Source of the DNA: Caballeronia glathei
GTDB lineage: Bacteria > Pseudomonadota > Gammaproteobacteria > Burkholderiales > Burkholderiaceae
NCBI RefSeq assembly: GCF_000698595.1
Contig: NZ_JFHC01000037.1
Coordinates: 1 to 64,000 of the forward strand
DNA length: 64,000 nucleotides
Direction: 5' to 3'
Part shown: positions 8,989 through 17,683 of the stretch, piece by piece
Position numbering within the stretch: the first letter of the stretch is position 1
How the letters are laid out: the number at the start of each line of letters is the position of its first letter
Notes under the pieces: model-generated
Told to the model about the DNA's origin: nothing
Database searches by the model: none
The model's input: only the letters and a program-made list of their open reading frames with translations
Made by a program: the position numbers and the translations under genes

Positions 8989-10032
8989 TCAAACTGGCGT
9001 CGCTCTGGCTATCTGCACGAGCTTGGGAGGAAACTGGTCGGTGAGCTTGTCCACGAGCGGCGTGCAGACCTGCCGGAACGTCTCGATGTCGACGTTCAGG
9101 TTGACCTGCATCCCCTGCTTGCGCAGGAATTCGTATGCGTCGACTTCCTCCTTCTGCGTATGCGCGCGCAGGAAGTTGTCCGCATCGCTTGCGGCTGCCA
9201 TGAAGGTCGTCTTTTCGGCGGGGCTCAGTCCGTCGAAAAACTTCGGGTTGGTCACCGAATAGCCGGTCGTGAGCACGTGGTCCGTTCTCGCGATGTATTT
9301 CTGAACCTCGTAGTACTTGTTCGACTTCACGACGGTCGGCGGCGTCTCCTGCCCATCCGCCACGCCCTGGCGCAACGCCAGATACAGTTCGCTCAGATCG
9401 ACGGCGGCGGTGGTCGCCCCCATCGCCTGCACCATCGCGATATATGCCTTCGAGATCGGCACGCGCATCTTCAGCCCCTGCATGTCCTTGACCGAGCTGA
9501 TCTGGCGCTTGCTGTTCGTGATGCACCGAAAGCCGAGATCGGTCCAGCCGATCAGCACGAAACCCTTGTCGCGGGCGCGCGCGCGCAGCTCGTCGCCGAA
9601 GGTGCCCGCGAACGCGCGGTAAGCCTGCGCACGCGTCTTCCACAGATACGGCGCGTCGGTGATCGACACTTCCGGCACCCAGTTGGTCAGCCCCACGCCG
9701 ATCACGCCGACTTCGAGCGCGCCGCTTCGCACCGCCTGGCCGATGTCGCGCTCATTGCCCATTTGCGCATTGGGGTAGATCTGCACCTGGATCGCTCCGT
9801 TGCTCTTCGCTTCGATGGACTTCTTGAAACTCTCCGACCAGACGTTCCAGCCGTGCGCGGCCGGCGCGGTATGCGCGAGCCGGATGCGCCGCACCGGCGT
9901 CTGGGCGAGCACACGGGTGCCCGCGAACGGCAGCAGCGAGGCGGCGAGCGCGGAACCCGCGGCCGCGCGCATCAACGTGCGCCGTGTCGTGTCCGGCTGG
10001 CTTTCTCGAATTGGTTTGCCTTCGTGATTCAC
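8989..10032 (-). CDS. TRAP transporter solute-binding protein (DctP family)
   Basis: A 347-residue periplasmic binding protein of the DctP family. A twin-arginine-like leader (TTRRTLMRAAAG, then a hydrophobic stretch ending VLAQ) occupies the first ~44 residues. The mature domain shows the DctP pattern, including LAHTAP, PNAQMGNERD and the LKMRVP segment supplying the carboxylate-binding Arg. The start is a GTG preceded by GGAGACAAG. It pairs with the fused permease encoded immediately upstream and presumably captures a carboxylate that the operon's enzymes degrade. Confidence 0.92.
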   Translation of the reverse strand: MNHEGKPIRESQPDTTRRTLMRAAAGSALAASLLPFAGTRVLAQTPVRRIRLAHTAPAAHGWNVWSESFKKSIEAKSNGAIQVQIYPNAQMGNERDIGQAVRSGALEVGVIGVGLTNWVPEVSITDAPYLWKTRAQAYRAFAGTFGDELRARARDKGFVLIGWTDLGFRCITNSKRQISSVKDMQGLKMRVPISKAYIAMVQAMGATTAAVDLSELYLALRQGVADGQETPPTVVKSNKYYEVQKYIARTDHVLTTGYSVTNPKFFDGLSPAEKTTFMAAASDADNFLRAHTQKEEVDAYEFLRKQGMQVNLNVDIETFRQVCTPLVDKLTDQFPPKLVQIARATPV

Positions 10033-10099
10033 AGTCTTGTCTCCTTGCTTGCGCCCATCCTGGGTCGAGGTGGCCGCTTTCTCGTGTTGAAATCGCCTG

Positions 10100-11980
10100 T
10101 CAGGTCTTGAAGCCGAGCAGATTCGGCAGGAACGACGTGAGCCCCGGCACGTAGACCACGACGACCAGCCCGACGAGCAGCACCAGCAGATAGCAGAGCA
10201 TCGGCTTCATCGCGCGTTCCACTTTCGCGCCGCAGATCGCGCAGGCCACGTACAGCGCAATGCCGATGGGCGGCAGGATCACGCCGATGCCGAAGGACTC
10301 CGCCATCACGATCCCGTAGTGCAACGGATTGATGCCGAGCTGGATCGCCACCGGCAACAGCAGCGGAGCGATGATGATGATGGTCACGAAGCTCTCGAGC
10401 AGCGAACCGAGCAGCACGGTAATGATCACGACCGCCGGCAGGAACGTAGCCGCCCCGAAGCTCGCGACCGTATTGGCGATGGCCGTCGTGACACCTTCGA
10501 GCGTGAGCGCCCAGGAAAATATGGTGGCTGCGCTCACGGTGAAAAAGATCATGCCGTTGAGCAGCGAAGCCTGGCCCAGCGTCTCCCAGAAGTTCTGCCG
10601 GTTGATCTTCTTGCCGCCCAGCCCGAGCGCCAGCGCATAGATCACGGCGAAGGTCGACACTTCCGTCGGCGTGCCGAAGCCGCCCGCGATTCCGCCGATG
10701 AGGATGACCGGCATCATCAGCGGAAGGATTGCGCGCTTGCCGGCGGCCCGCACCTCGGCGCGCGTGGCACGCGGCGTGGGCGCCCAGCCTGCGAACGATG
10801 CACGCACGCGCACGAGAATCATCAGACAGATCGCGAGCGTCGCCGCGGGAATCAGGCCGGCCACGAACAGGGCCCCGGTCGATATCGACGTGGCCGAACC
10901 CATCAGGATGAGCGCGATGCTAGGCGGCACCGACTCCGACATCGCCGCGGAAGAAGCGAGCAGCGCCGCCCGCTCTTCGGCCGCGTAGCCGTGCTGCTGC
11001 AGCTTCTTGTTCATCGGCAGGCCGACCATCGCCATGTCGGCGGCCTTGGAGCCCGAGATGCAGGACGAGATATACACGCCGATGATCATCACCTGAAACA
11101 GCCCGCCCTTCTTGTGCCCGATCAGGCTGCCGACGAACTCCACGATGCGCAGCCCGACATCCGCACGGTCCATGATGAAGCCGGCGAGGATGAAGAACGG
11201 CAACGCGAGATAGATGAAGCCGCCCGAACCGCGCTGCGCATTCGCGACCGCCGACATCATGTCGGCCGAACCGATCGCCTGCACGCAGACAATGCCGATT
11301 ACCGCGAGCACGAATCCCACCGGCACGCCGATCGCGATCAGGCCAAGGAACAGGACGAGCAGCAGCACGTAGAGAACTGGCGCGTGGAGGCCCAGGTAGG
11401 TCTTGAAGAGCAGGAACAGCAGCGTCGGCACCCAGACGATCGCGGTGGCGGCCAGCTTCGCGAGGTTGGGCCGCTTGAGCATCGAGAGGCTCGCATGTAT
11501 CACGAATAGCGCCGAGCCGAAGGTGATGGGCAGGGTCATCCACGCGTACGGGATGCCGAGGAGGACGGTGGTTTCGTCGGCATTCGAGATCAGCAGCGGA
11601 ATCGAATAGCCGCCGATGAGCAACGAGACGATGATGACGATCCATTCCGCCGCGCCCTGCAGGATCTCCTGCCAGACCCTGGGCGTCCGGTCGACCACCA
11701 GCATGATGGACAGGAACTGCCCGCGGCTGTAGGCCACCGCACCGCCCAGAAAGGCCGCCGTGACAAGGAAGAGCGGCGAGAGTTCGTCGACCCCCATCAA
11801 CGCGGACGAGTGAAACCAGGAGCGCGCGATCGTGCTCGTGAAGATCAGGATGACCTGCATCACCAGCATGAGGTTGAGCGCGGTGAGGACGACGCGGTCC
11901 GCCGCCCTCACCCAGGCGGGCGTGCCGGCGCGGCACGATCCGGTCATCGGGCCGTGGATTTGCGTGTTTGCGGGTTGCAT
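10100..11980 (-). CDS. TRAP transporter fused permease (DctQ-DctM)
   Basis: A 626-residue inner-membrane protein joining both TRAP permease subunits. Residues ~25-190 form a small DctQ-like four-helix domain (WFHSSALMGVDELSPLFL). Residues ~195-626 form the large DctM domain with many helices (GSGGFIYLALPFFILAGFIMDRA, SGSKAADMA, GIGVILPPIGIALYVAC). It drives Na+- or H+-coupled solute uptake together with the adjacent binding protein. It is the first long gene of the catabolic operon, starting 9 nt after the stop of a short leader ORF with its own strong ribosome site. Confidence 0.93.
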   Translation of the reverse strand: MQPANTQIHGPMTGSCRAGTPAWVRAADRVVLTALNLMLVMQVILIFTSTIARSWFHSSALMGVDELSPLFLVTAAFLGGAVAYSRGQFLSIMLVVDRTPRVWQEILQGAAEWIVIIVSLLIGGYSIPLLISNADETTVLLGIPYAWMTLPITFGSALFVIHASLSMLKRPNLAKLAATAIVWVPTLLFLLFKTYLGLHAPVLYVLLLVLFLGLIAIGVPVGFVLAVIGIVCVQAIGSADMMSAVANAQRGSGGFIYLALPFFILAGFIMDRADVGLRIVEFVGSLIGHKKGGLFQVMIIGVYISSCISGSKAADMAMVGLPMNKKLQQHGYAAEERAALLASSAAMSESVPPSIALILMGSATSISTGALFVAGLIPAATLAICLMILVRVRASFAGWAPTPRATRAEVRAAGKRAILPLMMPVILIGGIAGGFGTPTEVSTFAVIYALALGLGGKKINRQNFWETLGQASLLNGMIFFTVSAATIFSWALTLEGVTTAIANTVASFGAATFLPAVVIITVLLGSLLESFVTIIIIAPLLLPVAIQLGINPLHYGIVMAESFGIGVILPPIGIALYVACAICGAKVERAMKPMLCYLLVLLVGLVVVVYVPGLTSFLPNLLGFKT

Positions 11981-11989
11981 GCGCCGCCC

Positions 11990-12148
11990 CTACCCGACGT
12001 GCGGCGTGGCGCCGCGAAGTCCGGACAGCCGGATCGATTCCGCGCGAGGGCGGGAACGGTCCAAAGGCTCGCCCGGCGCCGGCATGACGGCGCCCACTGC
12101 CCGCGCGGGGCTGCCCGCAAGGGTCGCGATTCGGTTAGTGTTCAGCAT
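11990..12148 (-). CDS. 52-codon leader ORF upstream of the TRAP permease
   Basis: Read directly from the sequence: an ATG at 12146-12148, preceded by AGGAG at about 9 nt, opens 52 codons ending in TAG at 11990-11992, only 9 nt before the permease ATG. The product begins MLNTNRIATLAG, is rich in Pro, Arg and Gly, and has no membrane segment. Its ribosome site is better than the permease's own (GGGGCGG). It may be a translated leader coupling translation of the transporter, or a small protein of unknown function. I do not recognise a family. Confidence 0.5.
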   Translation of the reverse strand: MLNTNRIATLAGSPARAVGAVMPAPGEPLDRSRPRAESIRLSGLRGATPHVG

Positions 12149-12275
12149 TTCGTTGTCTCCTGCATGTTTCGGAGAGCCTCTTCGCCGGCTTCCTTGTTCT
12201 CATGTCCACGATAGTAATCGCGGCGCTTCACAAGGAAAAATCGATTGTTCGGTGGGGTAATAATCAAAATTTTCT

Positions 12276-13175
12276 ATGATGAACGTCACGCTTGATCAAC
12301 TGAAGGCATTTGAACGGGTCGTGCGGCTGGGCAGTTTCCACGCGGCCGCGCTCGACCTGCACCTGACGCAGCCAAGCGTGTCGGCGCGGGTGAAGGAGCT
12401 GGAGACGGCGCTGAACGTGCAGTTGTTCGTGCGGCAGGGACCGCGCATCCGGCTGACGGCGGAGGGTCACGCGCTGATCGAATTCGCCGACCGCACGCTC
12501 AATGCGGCGAGCGATCTGGTCGAGCGCTTCCGCACGCGCGACCCGCTGATGGGCGTGCTGCGGCTCGGCCTGAACGAGAGCTTCGCGCTGATATCCGCGA
12601 CGGACCTGATCGAGCGGATCGAGCGCCTCTATCCGGGGATCAGGACGTCCCTGTTCGTGGGCGACACCGGAACCGTGAGCCGGATGCTCAACGAGCAGGC
12701 GCTCGACGTGGCGATCGTCTCCGAAGCACGCGTCGAGGGACACGTGAAGCAGGAGTACATCGGCAGGAATCGCCTCGGATGGTTCGTCCATGCCGGCTTT
12801 CCGAAGACACGCGAACTCCTGTCACCGTCCGATCTGGCGCCGCTGCATCTGATCATCAGTCCGCCGACCGCCAAGCTGCACGCGACGGTCATGAAGTGGT
12901 TCGCGGACGCGCGCGTCACGCCGGAGCGCGTGAGCACGTGCAACAGCCTGTCGGTCACCGTGCAGGCGGTGGTGAAGGGGCTCGGCGTCGCGCTGGTGCC
13001 GATACGGATCATTCAGGCAGAGGTCGAAGCCAAGCGGGTCAAGCAATTGCCGGTCGCGCCGGAGGTCCCCGCGCACAGCGTCTCCATTTGCTATCAGGCG
13101 AGCGAGTTCGGTCCGGGATTGAACACGCTCGTCGACCTGATCCGCGAACTGATCGCGCATCATCAATTGTTCTGA
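12276..13175 (+). CDS. LysR-type transcriptional regulator
   Basis: A 299-residue LTTR. The N-terminal winged helix-turn-helix is clear (LDQLKAFERVVRLGSFHAAALDLHLTQPSVSARVKELE), followed by the two-lobed effector domain. It is divergent from the TRAP/catabolic operon across about 130 bp (12149-12275), the usual position for an LTTR that activates the facing operon in response to a pathway intermediate. Two consecutive ATG codons occur at 12276 and 12279 with no obvious Shine-Dalgarno sequence, so the exact start is uncertain. Confidence 0.92.
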   Translation: MMNVTLDQLKAFERVVRLGSFHAAALDLHLTQPSVSARVKELETALNVQLFVRQGPRIRLTAEGHALIEFADRTLNAASDLVERFRTRDPLMGVLRLGLNESFALISATDLIERIERLYPGIRTSLFVGDTGTVSRMLNEQALDVAIVSEARVEGHVKQEYIGRNRLGWFVHAGFPKTRELLSPSDLAPLHLIISPPTAKLHATVMKWFADARVTPERVSTCNSLSVTVQAVVKGLGVALVPIRIIQAEVEAKRVKQLPVAPEVPAHSVSICYQASEFGPGLNTLVDLIRELIAHHQLF

Positions 13176-13515
13176 GCAGGATGCCGTGATCGCGAAGTCG
13201 GCGGGTCTTGGCCGACGCTCAACCTGCCCGGCCGAACCGCGCGATGGTGAACGGGGGCTGGTCCGTCTCTTTGCGATGGAACCGACTCGTCATGCGCTCG
13301 CGCTCTCACCAGGCTTTTCCCGCCCGACATTTCATATTTGTAATCTTATTGATCGCCCAGCGCAAAGTGCGCGGACCATAATCCGGAGCATGATCTGCAC
13401 TAATCAAGCGGAGTACGGTCCGCGGCTTGCATGACACCCGCTTGTTCTCTGCAGATCTTCATGCCGGAGACGTTGTCCCCGTGATTGCCGTGAATTATTG
13501 GAGCTGGGTATCGAT
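13176..13515 (+). other. intergenic stretch with an inverted repeat
   Basis: No gene is supported. It contains an imperfect inverted repeat, CGCGGACCATA at 13370-13380 and TACGGTCCGCG at 13414-13424 (10 of 11 positions complementary). It lies upstream of the DUF302 gene and could be a control site. Confidence 0.4.
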
Positions 13516-14001
13516 ATGACCACCGCGAGAAAACTTGAACTCGTTCATCTCACCACCTGCTTTGATGTCGATTTCGAACTCTATGTTTCGCGACTCGAGA
13601 AGTTGCTGGGCAGGTTCGATAGCACCGTCATGTCTGACCTCAAGGATCCGCTTGACGCGGTCAGACGCATTGAAGACATGAGGGGCGCGCATGATCTGAT
13701 GCTGTTCGGAATGCAGAACCATGGCGCACTATTTGCGATCGATGGCGTCCATCGCAACGCGATACGCTTTCACATAGGCAACCCTTTGATTGCACATGAA
13801 ATGGCACGCGAGGACATTCGGGCGGGCCTGTATGCGCCTCTCACCGTCCTCGTCTACCAATATGAAAAGGGAGTTCGAATTGACTATGACAAACCTTCAA
13901 GTCAGTTCGCCCAATTCGAAAACCAGAAAATCGATGAGGTCGCGCAAGCGCTTGATCTGAAGCTGCGGGAATTGCTGGAAGATGCGGCACGCACTCCATG
14001 A
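13516..14001 (+). CDS. DUF302 domain protein
   Basis: A 161-residue cytoplasmic protein with a C-terminal DUF302 domain, recognised from IGNPLIAHEM followed by APLTVLVYQYE and the YDKPSSQFAQF segment. The family's function is unresolved; members often occur near redox or stress genes. The ATG at 13516 is preserved over a TTG at 13498 because GGAGCTGGG lies between them as a plausible ribosome site. It is a single gene with no obvious operon partner. Confidence 0.75.
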   Translation: MTTARKLELVHLTTCFDVDFELYVSRLEKLLGRFDSTVMSDLKDPLDAVRRIEDMRGAHDLMLFGMQNHGALFAIDGVHRNAIRFHIGNPLIAHEMAREDIRAGLYAPLTVLVYQYEKGVRIDYDKPSSQFAQFENQKIDEVAQALDLKLRELLEDAARTP

Positions 14002-14399
14002 GGTGAATGTCAAAACCCGCCATCCACGTGTGATCGTCAGCCTATAGCTTCCTGGATGATGGGTGAACTGCCTTCATCGCCTCGTAGCGCTGCACCGATG
14101 CGTCAATGCCCAAGGGCATATCTCCTTCACGAGCCTATCGCACGAACTCATGGATCCATGCGTAGTTTCAGTGTCCACGCACCGGCCATGGACTGCGCCT
14201 CACGCCGTTGTTGAAGACGCGTGCGGCCACTAGCAGAACACAAACACCGGCTCCGGCAGGCAAGAACAGAAATCCGCTTCGGATATTTTCGCAAGTTCGC
14301 TCCACCGGTGTATGCCAACCAAACGCAGCCTTCCGAGGTCCGATCGCGCGCGGAGGCTCCGCGCGAAACGTTGTGAAGCCACGCACTGCCGCGTGGCAG
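14002..14399. other. intergenic stretch of about 400 bp
   Basis: Nothing recognisable: no convincing frame, RNA or repeat. It separates two genes whose ends face each other. Confidence 0.4.
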
Positions 14400-14699
14400 T
14401 CAGCGTTCTATCCTGTCGTCGAACTTGACGTCCTCGATCACGCCACCCTTGATGACGCGTTCGCGTGCCTGCTCGCGCATCTGCTTGCGCAGTTCGCGCG
14501 TCTTCCACCAAACGTAGCCCCCTATGAATAGCGCGCCCGTCAAAACCACTGCCAGCATCACCAGCGAAACCATCACCGCCGCGACCAGCAGCGCAGCGCC
14601 TCCCGCAAACGCCAGGATCTTGCCTGGCAAGCCCGTTGCACCCGAACGAAAGTTCGCGTTATTCCGGTTGAGCCTCCATTGCCGCTTCTCGAATCGCAT
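14400..14699 (-). CDS. small membrane protein of unknown function
   Basis: A 99-residue protein with one or two transmembrane segments at about residues 26-62 (rich in Ala, Val and Leu, ending IGGYVWW), a basic N-terminus and a charged, basic C-terminal tail (KTRELRKQMREQARE). It has a GGGGATGAG ribosome site. No catalytic motif is seen. It is probably an inner-membrane protein with a cytoplasmic charged tail; function is unknown. Confidence 0.7.
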   Translation of the reverse strand: MRFEKRQWRLNRNNANFRSGATGLPGKILAFAGGAALLVAAVMVSLVMLAVVLTGALFIGGYVWWKTRELRKQMREQARERVIKGGVIEDVKFDDRIER

Positions 14700-15081
14700 C
14701 TCATCCCCTACCGCAGTTTCCGGCGCAAGCCGGTGTCTTGTCCTTCGTCAGTATTAGTCCGTGCCGCGCCGGTCTAGTTCGACTGAATATGCGTGCCAGA
14801 GTGGACGGCGAGCAGTACGGGCTAACCGCAGCATCATCCATGTCTGGTCGATTCAGCGCGCGGAATATGCACGACGGCGCGATGCAGTTCTTCAGCAACC
14901 GTGCGAACCCGTGATCAACTATGCCCTTTGCATGGTGCCAGATCATTAAGGATCGTCGGGCCGCTTTTCGAAAGTATGCGACCCGCGATCGTCGAGTATG
15001 AACCCTCTGAAGGATTGCGCCGGACCAACGCGCAGGAAGCGATGCCACGACGCCGCGCGCCCCGCCTCGCAACACCCACCT
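14700..15081. other. intergenic stretch of about 380 bp
   Basis: No supported gene. It lies between the flavoprotein gene's 3' end and the small membrane protein's promoter region. Confidence 0.4.
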
Positions 15082-16470
15082 TCAGAAATTGGTGTTGGGG
15101 TGCTGCACGCGCAGCCGCAGGGTCGGCCGATAAGAGATGCGGCGGGCAGCGGCACCTGTCCTGGCGGGCGCGTCGATGATCGCTTCCCGCGGCTCTTCAT
15201 CTGCCTCATGGGTGCGGGTGAAGCGCAGATGCGTGATATCCGTCGGGAAGAACATGCTCCACGTCCATTCGACGAAAACGCGCAGCTTGCGGCCGAGCGT
15301 CGGCATGCGCGCCAGATACAAGGCCCGCCACAGCAGCCACGCCGGCAAACCCGTGACATGAACGCCGTAGATCTGCGCGACGCCCTTCATGTGGCCGATG
15401 GTCGCCATCGCTCCCTTCGTCGTGTAGGCAAACGCTTTGCCGGGCTGCTTCTGCAGCGTGCGCGCGACATTGGCCGCGAGCTGCCGTGCCTGCGCAATCG
15501 CGAACTGTGCGGTGGGCGGCGAGATGCTGTCGGTCGCCGCGTTCGTCACGCGCGCGCAATCACCGATGGCCCATAGGCCTTCAAGGCCCGGCACCGACAT
15601 GTCCGCTTGCGTTCCGATACGTCCGCGCTGCACGGGGAGCGAGATGCTCTGCATGAGCTTCTGCACGAGCGGATTCGGCTTCGTGCCGATTGTGCAGATC
15701 ACCGTGCCGCCGTCGATCGTCGTGCCGTCGAGCAGCGTGACGCCATCGGCGCGCACTTGCGCTGCGCGCGTCTTCAGGCGCACGTTGATGCCGCGTCCGC
15801 ACATCAGCCGCGCGGCTTCGATGCCGAGCGACCCCGGCATCTCCGGCAGCAGCCGCTCGCCATCCTGCAGGATCGTGACGGCCAGCTCGTCGTCCTTTAC
15901 CAGCTTGTAAAAGCGCCGGATGCTGTGGATGTAGTCAGCCAGTTCCCCCGCGACCTCGACGCCCGAGAACCCGCCGCCGATCACGATGAAGTGCCCGAGC
16001 CGGCGCCGTATTTCAGGGCACGTCTCCAGTTCGATCCGCGCAAGCTGGCGCAGGACGCGGTTGCGAATGAACATTGCATCGCCGACGAGCTTGAGCGGCA
16101 GCGAATGCTCGGCCATGCCCGGCACGAGGTCGAGATTCGCCCGCGTGCCGAAAGCGAGGATCAGATGCTCGAACGGAATCTCGCGGTTCCCCGCGAGCGT
16201 CCTGCCATGCACGACGCGACGCGCGTAGTCCACATCCGTGACGCTCGCCATGATGAATCGCGAGCGCGTCAGCATCTGGCGGATCGGCACGATGACCTGC
16301 TCGGGGAAGACCGATGCGCCGACCACTTCCGCGAGCATCGGGTTGAACGTCGTGTAGCTCTCCTCGCTCACGAGGATCACGCGGTACGGAGGCCGCACGA
16401 GTTTCTCGAGATGCCTCGCGAGGGTGGTGCCCGCGAATCCGCCGCCGATGATGACGATGTTTCTGTCCAT
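15082..16470 (-). CDS. FAD-dependent NDH-2-like oxidoreductase
   Basis: A 462-residue flavoprotein resembling type II NADH dehydrogenases. The N-terminal FAD-binding IIGGGFAGTT, the second Rossmann motif FIVIGGGFSGVEVAGEL (NAD binding) and the GLWAIGDCA FAD-phosphate motif are present, with a hydrophobic C-terminal region suited to peripheral membrane attachment. It would transfer electrons from NAD(P)H to quinone or another acceptor. Start has a GAGGAG site. It follows the DoxX gene by 37 nt and the BufA1-like gene before that, suggesting a redox role in the same metal-response operon. Confidence 0.88.
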   Translation of the reverse strand: MDRNIVIIGGGFAGTTLARHLEKLVRPPYRVILVSEESYTTFNPMLAEVVGASVFPEQVIVPIRQMLTRSRFIMASVTDVDYARRVVHGRTLAGNREIPFEHLILAFGTRANLDLVPGMAEHSLPLKLVGDAMFIRNRVLRQLARIELETCPEIRRRLGHFIVIGGGFSGVEVAGELADYIHSIRRFYKLVKDDELAVTILQDGERLLPEMPGSLGIEAARLMCGRGINVRLKTRAAQVRADGVTLLDGTTIDGGTVICTIGTKPNPLVQKLMQSISLPVQRGRIGTQADMSVPGLEGLWAIGDCARVTNAATDSISPPTAQFAIAQARQLAANVARTLQKQPGKAFAYTTKGAMATIGHMKGVAQIYGVHVTGLPAWLLWRALYLARMPTLGRKLRVFVEWTWSMFFPTDITHLRFTRTHEADEEPREAIIDAPARTGAAARRISYRPTLRLRVQHPNTNF

Positions 16471-16507
16471 GTCCGCTCCTCATAGTGGAGTGAGTCGTCC
16501 GCGCGGT

Positions 16508-17017
16508 TTACCCGCGGCCCAATGTGCGCCATACATGGCGGCCGAGAAGGTAGTCGAGCGAGAGCTTGCCTGGACCATGCAGCAGGATCACGAGAAGGAA
16601 GACGCCCCAGTACTGATGGTCCCTCAGCCCGACATCGCCGAGACCCGGATACGAGAGCACCGCGATGATGTTGAAGATGAAGAGGCCGAACGCCGCACCG
16701 CGCGTGCCGAGACCGAGCACGAGCAGCACCGGGAAACCCAGTTCGGCAGCGGTGCCCAGACAGGCGGCGAGCGTGGGAGACAGCAGCGGAACGGAGTATT
16801 CGCTGTGAAAGAGCCCAAGCGTGGTCGCCCAGCTTGCAATCTTGCTCAGGCCCGACTGGAAGAACACGAGGCCGATCATGATGCGGATGCCCAGATCGAG
16901 TACCGGAGTGAGCACTTGCAGCGCGCAGACGATGGCCTTGCCGGCGACGATCGCCTTGACCGGAACGAAGCCGGGCGAAGCCGACGCAATTCCGGACGGG
17001 TTGGATGACGACTTCAT
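16508..17017 (-). CDS. DoxX family membrane protein
   Basis: A 169-residue DoxX-family inner-membrane protein with four predicted helices, including LGIRIMIGLVFFQSGLSKIA (the family signature) and GTAAELGFPVLLVLGLG. DoxX proteins are common in bufferin and thiol-stress operons but their reaction is not well defined. It lies 84 nt downstream of the BufA1-like peptide gene and 37 nt before the NDH-2-like gene, consistent with one transcript. Confidence 0.85.
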   Translation of the reverse strand: MKSSSNPSGIASASPGFVPVKAIVAGKAIVCALQVLTPVLDLGIRIMIGLVFFQSGLSKIASWATTLGLFHSEYSVPLLSPTLAACLGTAAELGFPVLLVLGLGTRGAAFGLFIFNIIAVLSYPGLGDVGLRDHQYWGVFLLVILLHGPGKLSLDYLLGRHVWRTLGRG

Positions 17018-17101
17018 TTCTGTTCCCTCGACTCGTTAGGTGGTGACGGCACGCCGCACACGGGCGTGCCGCATCGGACGCCGGCAGACAGCGATGCCGC
17101 T

Positions 17102-17419
17102 TCAGCCGTGTGCAGCCTTGGCGGCGGGGCTCAGCACGCCGCTCTTGCCGCCGGGTTTCGCGTTCTCCGACAACTGCAAATGGCCGCCCGCGATCTTGTC
17201 GCAGGTTCCTTTCGGCACGAGCACCCATGCTTCGGCGTCGCGATCGGTCTTGACCGTCGCCGCGCATGAGCTCTTGCTCGTGCCGCAATCGTTCTTGCCG
17301 GCCTTCGCGATGCCCGCGCACTTTTCGAAGTCGGCGGCAAAAGCATGCGTGCTCGCGCCGACTGCGCCGATTGCGAGCAGGCTCGCCAGTGCGCCGCGGA
17401 TGATGTGTTCGCTTTTCAT
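17102..17419 (-). CDS. bufA1: DUF2282 bufferin-type RiPP precursor (BufA1-like)
   Basis: A 105-residue exported peptide precursor. Residues 1-28 are a signal peptide ending AFA. The mature part carries four cysteines (34, 45, 52, 73) in the DUF2282 pattern: EKCAGIAKAGKNDC, then SSC, then VPKGTC. In described bufferins, DUF692 enzymes modify such cysteines to make a periplasmic copper-binding peptide. A DUF692/DUF2063 pair is encoded at 19479-21096, separated from this gene by a divergent two-component system. The gene has a CCAGGAGGG ribosome site and is first in an operon with DoxX and the flavoprotein. The gene symbol is by family, not by tested function. Confidence 0.85.
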   Translation of the reverse strand: MKSEHIIRGALASLLAIGAVGASTHAFAADFEKCAGIAKAGKNDCGTSKSSCAATVKTDRDAEAWVLVPKGTCDKIAGGHLQLSENAKPGGKSGVLSPAAKAAHG

Positions 17420-17683
17420 GATCGGTTCTCCAGGAGGGTTGGGAGTCGGACAGACCGTTTGCCTGTCTCTGGGAAGCAGTGTGCGCAGCAGAACTCACGC
17501 GCTCATCCGCGATAAATCAAATTTCTGTCACGACGCCCGATTCGCGGCTTCGCCGGTTGGAACACCGTTTGGCACGGACTAGAATGGTTCAGGGGCGCCG
17601 GGTCGGGCGGCAGGCGTTCGGGGCCGCGGGGCCGCGTTCGTCGAGTTGCGTTTGCGCCGTCATGTGCGCGAAGAGGTGAAGCC

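Noticed and set aside
10319..11509. Long plus-strand frame opposite the TRAP permease
   Set aside because: Arg/His/Asp/Gln-rich shadow; the permease on the other strand has clear family motifs.
17440..17470. GACAG/CTGTC inverted repeat between the BufA1-like gene and the response regulator gene
   Set aside because: Arms of only five bases in a GC-rich region are too weak to call an operator.
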